A stretch of 64,000 nucleotides of DNA from Flavobacteriales bacterium (GTDB taxonomy: Bacteria > Bacteroidota > Bacteroidia > CAIKAF01), in NCBI GenBank assembly GCA_022402535.1, contig JAKRSD010000020.1, positions 62,001-126,000 of the forward strand, given 5' to 3'. The position numbers and the translations under genes are program-made. This document shows, in pieces, positions 42,422 through 49,991 of the stretch (position 1 is the stretch's first letter; the number at the start of each line of letters is the position of its first letter). The notes below the pieces were generated by a model. That model saw nothing but the letters and a program-made list of their open reading frames with translations, was not told the origin of the DNA and made no database searches.

Positions 42422-42985
42422 CTATTTGGGGGGAATTTCAACACTTCTCCATTCTGATTTTAATAAAGCATAAATGACATCATCAGCCCATCTTCCCCGA
42501 AAAAATAAACTTTCTTTAAAATGGGCTTCTTTTCTAAATCCGAGCCGCTCCAACAAACGCATGGAAGCTTCGTTTTCAGGGTCTATAGACGCAATTACCC
42601 GATGTTTCTGCAAGGTAGAAAACACATGCTCCAAAATAGCCCGAAGGGCTTCTGTTGCATATCCCTTTCCATGATAGTTTTTAGCTAACGTGTAGCCGAT
42701 TTCTACCTGTTTGTGTTGTCCATCCGAAGCTAAAAAATGCAACCCCACATCACCGATTAACTGCCCGTTTTCTTTACAAATAAGCACCAACTGAAACCAG
42801 GTATCGGGCACATTGATTTCAGAGGCCGTACGGCGGATCAAATCAGTTATATCCTCCACAGCATGATATTCCGTTGGAAGAAATCGATTGACTTCTGCAT
42901 CGGAGCGATAGCGGTACATAGACTGCGCATCTTCCTTCGTCACGGGACGAATAAGCAGTCGGGAGGTATGAATGGAAAAGGACAT
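42422..42985 (-). CDS. GNAT family N-acetyltransferase (RimJ/RimL-like)
   Basis: A 187-aa acetyltransferase. It starts MSFSIHTSRLLIRPVTKEDA, the RimJ-type N-terminus, and has the acetyl-CoA-binding EIGYTLAKNYHGKGYATEAL and the IASIDPENEASMRLLERLGF motif. Substrate unknown; homologues acetylate ribosomal proteins or small amines. Confidence 0.88.
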   Translation of the reverse strand: MSFSIHTSRLLIRPVTKEDAQSMYRYRSDAEVNRFLPTEYHAVEDITDLIRRTASEINVPDTWFQLVLICKENGQLIGDVGLHFLASDGQHKQVEIGYTLAKNYHGKGYATEALRAILEHVFSTLQKHRVIASIDPENEASMRLLERLGFRKEAHFKESLFFRGRWADDVIYALLKSEWRSVEIPPK

Positions 42986-42993
42986 ATCTAAGT

Positions 42994-43020
42994 AAAAATG
43001 GGCCGATTTATCAGCCCATT
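42994..43020 (-). terminator. Rho-independent terminator after fumC
   Basis: On the minus strand AATGGGC-TGATAAATCG-GCCCATT is followed by T residues (ATTTTTAC). The 7-bp stem is positioned 10 bp after the fumC stop. It is located between fumC and the GNAT gene, both on the minus strand. Confidence 0.7.
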
Positions 43021-43030
43021 CATGTTACAA

Positions 43031-44428
43031 TTATTTCAAGCTGCCCACCATATCTTCAGGGCGAACCCAGGCATCAAACTCTTCCGAAGTAAGATAACCG
43101 GTTTCCACGGCAGCTTCCTTCAGCGTTTTACCTTCTTTGTGCGCTTTTTTGGCAATCTCGGCACTCTTGTAATACCCGATATGCGGATTCAGCGAAGTAA
43201 CCAGCATCAACGAATTTTCTAAGTGTTTGCCGATTACGGGCAGATTAGGTTCAATACCGTCGGCACATTTTTCGGTAAACGAAACGCAGGCATCTCCGAT
43301 CAGGCGGGCGCTTTGCAGCACATTGTAAGCAATCACGGGTTTAAACACGTTCAGCTCAAAATGTCCGTTGGAACCGGCCACCGTAACGGCCACATCGTTG
43401 CCCATCACCTGGGCACATACCATCGTCAAGGCTTCGGGTTGTGTGGGGTTTACTTTCCCCGGCATAATGGAAGAACCCGGCTCATTATCCGGAATAATGA
43501 TTTCACCGATTCCGCAGCGGGGTCCCGAACTGAGCATACGAATATCGTTGGCAATTTTCATCATAGAAACGGCCGTACGCTTAAGTGCTCCGCTCAGTTC
43601 CACCATGGCATCGTGTGCGGCCAGGGCTTCAAATTTATTGGGTGCCGTTACAAATGGATACCCCGTGAACTCTGCAATTTTTTTAGCCACGAGCACATCA
43701 TATCCGGCAGGTGTATTCAATCCGGTGCCCACGGCGGTTCCGCCCAAGGCCAATTCGCGGATGGGTTCCAACGCATTTTTAATGGCACGCAGACTGCTGT
43801 TGAGCTGCTGTACATAGCCGCTGAACTCCTGACCCAGCGTAAGCGGGGTAGCATCCATAAAGTGGGTGCGGCCCGTTTTTACGATGGATGAAAACTGCTC
43901 CGCTTTGCGGTTCAGACTGTCGCGCAATTTTTCAATTCCCGGAATCGTGGTTTCCACCACCATTTTGTAGGCTGCAATATGCATGGCAGTTGGATAGGTA
44001 TCGTTGGAGGATTGTGATTTATTCACATCATCGTTCGGATTCAGGATTTTCTTTTCGTCGGTCAATGCCCCGCCCGAAAGCACATGTGCCCTGTAGGCAA
44101 TCACCTCATTGGCGTTCATATTGCTCTGCGTACCCGAACCGGTCTGCCAAATCACCAACGGAAACTGATCGTTGAGTTTACCCTCTAAAATTTCGTCACA
44201 AACCGTGGAGATTAAATCGCGTTTAGCGGCATCCAACACCCCCAAATCATGATTGGCATGGGCAGCAGCCTTTTTCAGATAAGCAAAGGCATAAATAATT
44301 TCTAAAGGCATGGAGGCTTCCGGACCTATTTTAAAATTGTTGCGGCTGCGTTCGGTCTGTGCACCCCAATATTTATCGGCAGGTACCTGCACCTCGCCCA
44401 TCGTGTCTTTTTCAATGCGATAACTCAT
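43031..44428 (-). CDS. fumC: Class II fumarate hydratase
   Basis: A 465-aa TCA-cycle enzyme that interconverts fumarate and L-malate. Start [19 protein letters not shown] and motifs [27 protein letters not shown] and [17 protein letters not shown] are those of FumC. No iron-sulfur cysteines are needed. Its start is only 11 bp after the end of an ATPase/TOPRIM-like pair, so transcription of fumC may depend on readthrough from it or an internal promoter. Confidence 0.96.
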   Translation of the reverse strand: MSYRIEKDTMGEVQVPADKYWGAQTERSRNNFKIGPEASMPLEIIYAFAYLKKAAAHANHDLGVLDAAKRDLISTVCDEILEGKLNDQFPLVIWQTGSGTQSNMNANEVIAYRAHVLSGGALTDEKKILNPNDDVNKSQSSNDTYPTAMHIAAYKMVVETTIPGIEKLRDSLNRKAEQFSSIVKTGRTHFMDATPLTLGQEFSGYVQQLNSSLRAIKNALEPIRELALGGTAVGTGLNTPAGYDVLVAKKIAEFTGYPFVTAPNKFEALAAHDAMVELSGALKRTAVSMMKIANDIRMLSSGPRCGIGEIIIPDNEPGSSIMPGKVNPTQPEALTMVCAQVMGNDVAVTVAGSNGHFELNVFKPVIAYNVLQSARLIGDACVSFTEKCADGIEPNLPVIGKHLENSLMLVTSLNPHIGYYKSAEIAKKAHKEGKTLKEAAVETGYLTSEEFDAWVRPEDMVGSLK

Positions 44429-44439
44429 GTTATATTTTT

Positions 44440-44979
44440 TTACAATTTATCTAATTTATTTACAAATGTTTTAAAATAAGCACAATTAAGTGTTTTATCA
44501 AAGCATATTTTATCAAACAAATCTGGTAAATCTCCTTCTTTGTATGAACTATTCTCCTTAAGTAATTTTTTGGGGTCAACTACTTTCATTACATCTTCAA
44601 CTTCATTAATTGCACATGAATACTTTTTATTAAATGTTTCAATATCAGTCAAGATTAAAGCTTCAATTTCAAAAATATGAAGTAAAAAAAGAGCCTTATT
44701 ATTTACTATTGATTTTGAATTATTAAAATATTCATTGCGTTCTAGTATCTTTTTCCGGTCCGTTTCCAAGGAGTCTAAATCTCTGATGAATATCACATAA
44801 TCAGGACGTTTTACAATGTAGCTAGCTCGGAGTAAATGTTTTGTTTTTTGATTATCCAATTCACTTCCTCTAATATCTTCTATCAAAGTTTCAAATGTAA
44901 AATGACTGAATCTTTTATTAAGCAAATTTTTCATTGCTTTTGTGTCAGAAGGAGCTTCGCCAACCAATCCGATTTTCAT
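44440..44979 (-). CDS. TOPRIM-like (DUF4276/OLD-type) protein, likely nuclease partner of the ATPase
   Basis: A 179-aa protein starting [16 protein letters not shown], where the Glu follows the G-E pattern of TOPRIM nucleases, and with [11 protein letters not shown] as the DxD segment. C-terminal part is helical. It begins 10 bp after the ATPase stop on the same strand, so they form a two-gene operon. In OLD and Gabija enzymes these two parts are one protein; PARIS keeps them separate. The gene is very AT-rich compared with its neighbours. Confidence 0.6.
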   Translation of the reverse strand: MKIGLVGEAPSDTKAMKNLLNKRFSHFTFETLIEDIRGSELDNQKTKHLLRASYIVKRPDYVIFIRDLDSLETDRKKILERNEYFNNSKSIVNNKALFLLHIFEIEALILTDIETFNKKYSCAINEVEDVMKVVDPKKLLKENSSYKEGDLPDLFDKICFDKTLNCAYFKTFVNKLDKL

Positions 44980-44989
44980 ATTTCCTCAA

Positions 44990-46141
44990 CTAAATTCGAT
45001 TAAAGTCAGAATGAAGCCAATAATCACTCATAAAACCAACTTCATTCATGTAAACATTTGCATCATGAGATTCCTGCTCTGTCATATTTCGAAGTCGGGT
45101 GCCTTTATCTTTTGTCCATTCGCAAATCAAAACACGGTCTAATTCATCTTTAGAAAGTATATTAAGAACCTGTGGTGAATGTGTTGTAATTATTATCTGC
45201 TTATCATCCGCTTCTTCTTTAAGGAAATTCATCAATAAGTGAAGCTGATGAGGGTGAATTCCTAACTCAGGCTCTTCAATAAATATAATTTTAGATACAG
45301 GTTTTTCTCTTGTAAAATAAACAACACCTTTTCCCCAACCATAATTTCTAAAATTTATAATTTCAGAGATAATAAAAATAATTCTTTGTGTACCATCTGA
45401 CAAATTGTCAAACTTATACCAGATATCATTTAATAAATACTCAAACTGTAAATTTTTTATTTCAAAAAAGCCGTCTTTTATGCTTATCTCAAAATTAGGA
45501 TTCAATCTAATTTTTTCTACAACCGTATACTTGCAAACCTTTACTTCCAATAGTTTAATAAATTCCTCTATTATGGCCCTCTTGTCTTCATAAATTTGTG
45601 AATATTTACTTTCGACAGGTAGAACCTGAAATGGAACTAATAGTGCTTTTAGAAAATTATTTTCGTTTTCTGATATTATTAATTTAATTAATTCTTGGCT
45701 ATGATTATTATTATCAATTTTTTCCCTAACATCTATCGAATCTGAAATTACACCGATTTTGATTGGAATTTTGAATTTGATTAAAGATGAAACAAAATCA
45801 AAATTTTCATGTAATAATTCAATAAACGGCATTGAAGTATCTACACTATTGATTGCAATTGTTTGGCTATTTGTAAATATTTCGTCTTTATTTGTTTGAA
45901 TACTTTTTACTGTAATTTCTTTTTTTAAGCCACCTTTAATCAGCTTAAAAACAGAACTTATACCCACAAATTCCGAAAAATTAAAACTTAACAACTTAGA
46001 CAAAAAAGTAACTATGTTACTTTTCCCACTTCCATTCCGTCCAATTATAATGTTTAGCCCAGGCTTAAATTGAACCTTTGTGTCCACTATTGATTTATAG
46101 CCTTTTAAATGAGCTTCACTTATGTAAACGTTTTCATTCAT
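44990..46141 (-). CDS. AAA family ATPase (SMC/OLD-like), partner of the TOPRIM-like protein
   Basis: A 383-aa ABC-type ATPase. Walker A is GRNGSGKS (34-41), Walker B IIFIEEPELGIHPHQL, with the H-loop TTHSPQVLN. There is no membrane segment and only a modest central helical region. This family includes AAA_15/AAA_21 ATPases of anti-phage systems (OLD, PARIS AriA, Septu-like). Its TOPRIM-like partner gene lies directly downstream. Both are strongly AT-rich and sit between the core genes dcd and fumC, suggesting a defence insertion. Confidence 0.78.
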   Translation of the reverse strand: MNENVYISEAHLKGYKSIVDTKVQFKPGLNIIIGRNGSGKSNIVTFLSKLLSFNFSEFVGISSVFKLIKGGLKKEITVKSIQTNKDEIFTNSQTIAINSVDTSMPFIELLHENFDFVSSLIKFKIPIKIGVISDSIDVREKIDNNNHSQELIKLIISENENNFLKALLVPFQVLPVESKYSQIYEDKRAIIEEFIKLLEVKVCKYTVVEKIRLNPNFEISIKDGFFEIKNLQFEYLLNDIWYKFDNLSDGTQRIIFIISEIINFRNYGWGKGVVYFTREKPVSKIIFIEEPELGIHPHQLHLLMNFLKEEADDKQIIITTHSPQVLNILSKDELDRVLICEWTKDKGTRLRNMTEQESHDANVYMNEVGFMSDYWLHSDFNRI

Positions 46142-46171
46142 GTGTTTAAATCCTTCGGAAATATACGTATA

Positions 46172-46699
46172 TTATTTACTCTCAATAAAATCTTTATACA
46201 AAAAGCTGGGCTGTATACCTTCATTATGCTGATATTTTCCGCTTTTATAGTTTACATAATCGCCCTCAATGGCATGATAAAAAATCTGGCAGATCTGTAC
46301 CCCCGGATAAATACGGATGGGATGGATACAGTGCATTTCCAAAGTCCAATAGCCGGCAAAACCTACATCGCCGAAGCCCGCAGTAACGTGAATGTACAAC
46401 CCTAACCTGCCGATGGATGAACGCCCTTCCAGCATGGGCACCACACCTTCGGAGCGAGTGTATTCCAACGTGCGGCCCAGATACAGTTTTCCGGGTTCCA
46501 ACAGCAGCCCCTCTTCGGGGATAATCATTTTTTCGGTGGCTGGTAGCGATTTCATATCTAACGGCATGTCGGTGTACACCAACAGCTCATTGTGCAGGCG
46601 AAGGTTATAGCTGTTCGGATTCAGTTGCGAAGCATCATACGGCTCAATGAACAGGCTTTTATTCAGCCGTTTTTCTATTTCAAGTCCCGAGAGGATCAT
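46172..46699 (-). CDS. dcd: dCTP deaminase
   Basis: A 175-aa trimeric enzyme that deaminates dCTP to dUTP in thymidylate supply. The start MILSGLEIEKRL is standard; the motif LEGRSSIGRLGLYIHVTA and the FAGYWTLEMH block hold the nucleotide-binding and catalytic residues. It is divergent from pfkA with 58 bp between the starts. Confidence 0.95.
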   Translation of the reverse strand: MILSGLEIEKRLNKSLFIEPYDASQLNPNSYNLRLHNELLVYTDMPLDMKSLPATEKMIIPEEGLLLEPGKLYLGRTLEYTRSEGVVPMLEGRSSIGRLGLYIHVTAGFGDVGFAGYWTLEMHCIHPIRIYPGVQICQIFYHAIEGDYVNYKSGKYQHNEGIQPSFLYKDFIESK

Positions 46700-46705
46700 G
46701 GTATC

Positions 46706-46713
46706 TAAATTTG
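46706..46713 (+). promoter_or_regulatory. -7 box TAAATTTG upstream of pfkA
   Basis: Matches TAnnTTTG and lies 44 bases before the pfkA ATG at 46758, in the divergent region shared with dcd. The region upstream overlaps the dcd start, so any -33 element would be inside dcd. Confidence 0.35.
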
Positions 46714-46757
46714 CGCGAAAGTAATGATTTAGAGGGTAATTTCTTACATTCGTGGAT

Positions 46758-47729
46758 ATGAAAAAAATCGGTGTTTTTACTTCGGGTGGCGATTCACCCG
46801 GCATGAATGCGGCCATCCGGGCTGTATTTAAAACATGCTCTCACTATGGCATTACATCTGTTGGCATTCAACGGGGATTTAACGGCATGATTGAAGGAGA
46901 TTATATTGAACTGAATGAAAACAACACCGAAGGCATCATACGCCGGGGCGGAACCATCCTGAAATCGGCCCGCAGTGAAGCCTTCCGTACCCCGGAAGGA
47001 CGTGAAAAAGCCTATCAGTTTTTAAAACAGTCGGGCATTGAGGGATTGGTGGCCATTGGCGGCGACGGCACCTACCGGGGTGTACGCGTGCTCCGCGAAG
47101 AATTTAATATTCCTGCCATCGGTATTCCCGGCACGATTGATAACGATTTGTACGGCACTGAATACACACTCGGCTACGATACCGCCGTGAACACTGCCGT
47201 GGAATGCATGGATCGCATTATGGATACAGCCGAATCGCACGACCGCATGTTTTTTGTGGAAGTGATGGGCCGCGATGCCGGATTTATAGCCCTGCATGCC
47301 GGTATGGCTTCGGGTGCGGGAGGCATTCTGATTCCCGAAGACCCAGACGATTGGAACGAACTTTATGCCGTGCTGGAAAAACGAGGAAAAGCCGGTGTAA
47401 AAGAACCCTTTCTGGTAGTGGTTTCCGAAGGAGAAAAAGAGGGAAATGCCTTTTATCTTTCGGAGCAGATTAAAACCAAATACCCCAATTTCGATGTAAA
47501 AGTATCGGTACTGGGCCATGTGCAACGCGGAGGAGCACCGAGCTGGTTCGACCGCGTATTGGGCGGAAAAATGGGCGTGGCGGCCGTAGAAGCGCTCCGG
47601 GCCGGAAAAACCGATTTAGCCACAGGACTAAAAGGCGAAGAAATTATCTTCACCCCGTTTGAACAGGCCGTGAAAATGCACCGGATTCCCGATGTGGAAA
47701 CCATACGCATGTCAAAAATACTGAGATAA
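46758..47729 (+). CDS. pfkA: ATP-dependent 6-phosphofructokinase
   Basis: A 323-aa glycolytic enzyme. It begins MKKIGVFTSGGDSPGMNAAI and has GGDGTYRGV, GIPGTIDNDLYGTEYTLG (substrate-binding TIDND), and VEVMGRDAGFIALHAG. The Gly in IPGTIDND, where PPi-using enzymes have Lys, indicates ATP dependence. A GTG 6 bp upstream is not used since MKKIG is the usual N-terminus. Confidence 0.95.
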   Translation: MKKIGVFTSGGDSPGMNAAIRAVFKTCSHYGITSVGIQRGFNGMIEGDYIELNENNTEGIIRRGGTILKSARSEAFRTPEGREKAYQFLKQSGIEGLVAIGGDGTYRGVRVLREEFNIPAIGIPGTIDNDLYGTEYTLGYDTAVNTAVECMDRIMDTAESHDRMFFVEVMGRDAGFIALHAGMASGAGGILIPEDPDDWNELYAVLEKRGKAGVKEPFLVVVSEGEKEGNAFYLSEQIKTKYPNFDVKVSVLGHVQRGGAPSWFDRVLGGKMGVAAVEALRAGKTDLATGLKGEEIIFTPFEQAVKMHRIPDVETIRMSKILR

Positions 47730-47769
47730 CTTGCAAAGCCTACCTTTGCCCCATTCATATCAAACACAC

Positions 47770-48384
47770 ATGAGCATTGCACTGATAGAAAAATATTTTC
47801 CGGAAGCCGACGGAGCCGTGATGGATAAAATCAGCCAATTGGAAAATCTCTATGCCGGTTGGAATGCACAGATTAACCTGATTTCGCGAAATGATTTTGA
47901 ACATTTTTGGGAAAGGCATGTGTTATATTCCTTAGCCATCATTCCGTATTTTTCGTTTCCGGAAGGAGCCCGCGTCATTGATGTGGGAACAGGGGGTGGA
48001 TTTCCAGGAATTCCGCTTTCCATTTGGTTTCCCAAAACTGAATTTGTACTCAATGATTCCATTGCCAAAAAATTAAAAGTGGCCACCGATGTGGCCAAAA
48101 AACTGGGACTTCAAAACGTAAAAACCCACTGGTCGAATTCAAAAGATATTAAAGAACGGTTTGATTATATAACAGGCCGTGCCGTAAAATCTATTCCGGA
48201 GTTTTATGGATTTACGAATCATCTACTCAACAGAGAAAAACATGCCTCCTATTGGTATTGGAAAGGCGGCGATTTTGACAACGAACTGATAAATGTGCCG
48301 CTTCATGCCAGTGTGTATGAACTGAATAAAAAGTTTGAAGAACCGTTTTTCGAAACCAAAAAAATCATACACCTCTATCGCTGA
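47770..48384 (+). CDS. rsmG: 16S rRNA (guanine-527-N7) methyltransferase RsmG
   Basis: A 204-aa SAM-dependent methyltransferase of the GidB family. Characteristic pieces are LYAGWNAQINLISRND, WERHVLYSL and the SAM loop IDVGTGGGFPGIPLSI, then ITGRAVKSIPEF. A -7 box TACCTTTG lies 21 bases upstream of the start. Its stop overlaps the next start (TGATG), giving tight coupling to a dehydrogenase gene, an unusual partner. Confidence 0.94.
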   Translation: MSIALIEKYFPEADGAVMDKISQLENLYAGWNAQINLISRNDFEHFWERHVLYSLAIIPYFSFPEGARVIDVGTGGGFPGIPLSIWFPKTEFVLNDSIAKKLKVATDVAKKLGLQNVKTHWSNSKDIKERFDYITGRAVKSIPEFYGFTNHLLNREKHASYWYWKGGDFDNELINVPLHASVYELNKKFEEPFFETKKIIHLYR

Positions 48385-49289
48385 TGATTAAAGTAACAGC
48401 CGAATCGTTTATTAAAAACAATGCATTGTGCGAGGAATTACTTCGGGTTTTTCCATCTGCGGTTTTTTATGACAAATCGGTTGCTCTTGACACCTTCTGT
48501 GCTGATGCAGAGGCGTTGATTGTTGGGCGTGAAATCATCGATGAGGCTTTTTTACGGCAATGTTCCAAACTGAAAATCATTTCAAAATATGGGGTGGGAA
48601 TGGATAATATTGACCGCGAAGCCTGTGAAAAATATAACATCAAAATCGGTTGGACCGGCGGGGTAAACAAAACCTCAGTAGCCGAACTCACCTTAGCGTT
48701 TATGCTGGGTGCGGCGCATAATATGTTTTACACGGGCACCGAACTCAAAAAAGGAAATTGGTTTAAAAACGGGGGCCGGCTGCTCAGCGGAAAAACCATC
48801 GGTATTGTGGGTGTGGGTCATATCGGTAAAGAACTTATCCGCATGTTGAAACCCTTTCAATGTAAAATATTAGCTAACGATATCATAGATCATTCCAATT
48901 ACTACTTTTCAAACAATATAATAAATTGTTCGAAAGAAGATCTTTATTCAAATGCCGATATCATTACATTCCACGTACCGCTTACCGAAATGACCCGCAA
49001 TATGGTAGGCGAAAGAGAACTGGGTTTATGTAAACCTCATTCCTTTTTGATTAATACTTCCCGGGGCGAAATAATCCGGGAAGAAGCCCTAAAAAATGCT
49101 GTGTTAAATAACCAAATCGGCGGGGTGTTCCTGGATGTTTTTTCAACCGAACCCTTCACCGATAGCGAGTTTCTTACACATCCACGTACCTTCTGCACGC
49201 CGCATATAGGCGGAAACGCCTATGAAGCCGTCATGGCTATGGGCCGGAGTGCCATTTCCCATGTAAAATCTTATTACGAAAAAACATGA
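48384..49289 (+). CDS. D-isomer-specific 2-hydroxyacid dehydrogenase (phosphoglycerate dehydrogenase-like)
   Basis: A 301-aa NAD-dependent dehydrogenase. The Rossmann motif is [12 protein letters not shown]; catalytic Arg, Glu and His are in NTSRGEI, FSTEPF and TPHIGG. It lacks the C-terminal regulatory domain of full SerA, so it may be a short phosphoglycerate, glyoxylate or other 2-hydroxyacid enzyme. It sits between rsmG (1-bp overlap) and a Kazal lipoprotein gene (4-bp overlap). Confidence 0.88.
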   Translation: MIKVTAESFIKNNALCEELLRVFPSAVFYDKSVALDTFCADAEALIVGREIIDEAFLRQCSKLKIISKYGVGMDNIDREACEKYNIKIGWTGGVNKTSVAELTLAFMLGAAHNMFYTGTELKKGNWFKNGGRLLSGKTIGIVGVGHIGKELIRMLKPFQCKILANDIIDHSNYYFSNNIINCSKEDLYSNADIITFHVPLTEMTRNMVGERELGLCKPHSFLINTSRGEIIREEALKNAVLNNQIGGVFLDVFSTEPFTDSEFLTHPRTFCTPHIGGNAYEAVMAMGRSAISHVKSYYEKT

Positions 49290-49513
49290 AATTCAACCTT
49301 GTTATACTTTTATTGAGCCTGTGTATAGGCTTTATTTCCTGTAAAACCCAATCTACCCAAAAAGAAGCCTGCGTGGCCAACCCCAAACCCGATTGCATGT
49401 GTACCCTGCAATACGACCCCGTTTGCGGATGCGATGGTATCACTTACGGGAACCAATGTGCGGCAGATTGCGCACAAATCAGGGTGGTTTACAAAGGAGA
49501 ATGCAAGAAATAG
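49286..49513 (+). CDS. Kazal-type serine protease inhibitor lipoprotein
   Basis: A 75-aa secreted lipoprotein, lipobox GFISC. The Kazal domain reads from [20 protein letters not shown] to the final GEC and has six cysteines with the VCGxDGxTYxNxC core. Kazal inhibitors are canonical extracellular inhibitors of serine proteases, common in eukaryotes and scattered in bacteria. ATGA overlap links it to the dehydrogenase. Target protease unknown; it could protect the cell from host or its own proteases. Confidence 0.87.
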   Translation: MKFNLVILLLSLCIGFISCKTQSTQKEACVANPKPDCMCTLQYDPVCGCDGITYGNQCAADCAQIRVVYKGECKK

Positions 49514-49831
49514 TATTAAGTAGTTAGTATTGAGTAGTTAGATTTTTATGTATTTTCAAATCAATAAATTATCAAGCAAATCCATTACCATTTGAGTCTG
49601 CATTGCTCGTTCCATCGCAAAAAACCAGAGGGCATCAGAATTAGCACATGATCCTGAGCGCAGTGGAGCATGCAACGCTCGAAGCAAAGCGCAAAGCGAA
49701 GCGGCGCAGGTAGTAGTAACCGGCAGCGAAATAAATCAGCACATCATCAAATTTTCAAATTAAACAACCCTTTTTCTTTTATCATATTTAATTACATTTG
49801 CCGCATGCAATTCAACCTCCGTGTTGAATGT
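49514..49831. repeat. Gap with repeat family 1 copy and short repeats
   Basis: No gene. AGTATTAAGTAGTTAGTA and GAGTAGTTAG-type direct repeats lie at the left. A unit at about 49651-49740 (GAGCGCAGTGGAGCATGCAA to CGAAATAAATCAGCACATCA) matches the dispersed family seen at 14.3 and 21.8 kb. Confidence 0.65.
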
Positions 49832-49909
49832 GCCTCGGGGTGCACCCCTTGTGGGAGCTGAGATTACACCCGTTAAACCTGATCCGGTTAGTACCGGCGT
49901 AGGGAAGGC
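49832..49909 (+). promoter_or_regulatory. Thiamine pyrophosphate (TPP) riboswitch
   Basis: The conserved THI-box pieces appear in order: GGGGTGCA, then GCTGAGATTACACC, then AACCTGATCCGGTTAGTACC and GCGTAGGGAAGGC. Closing stem GCCT/AGGC brackets the element. It lies about 80 bp upstream of a TonB-dependent receptor, which it should repress when TPP is plentiful. Confidence 0.9.
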
Positions 49910-49991
49910 AGGCAGAATCCAATCGATTTTCCTGTCCAATTTTATTTATTAACCCGTGTGTGGCCTATAAACCATACACACAACACATGTT

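Noticed and set aside
43223-43891. 222-codon plus-strand frame
   Set aside because: Antisense to fumC; shadow of its codon bias.
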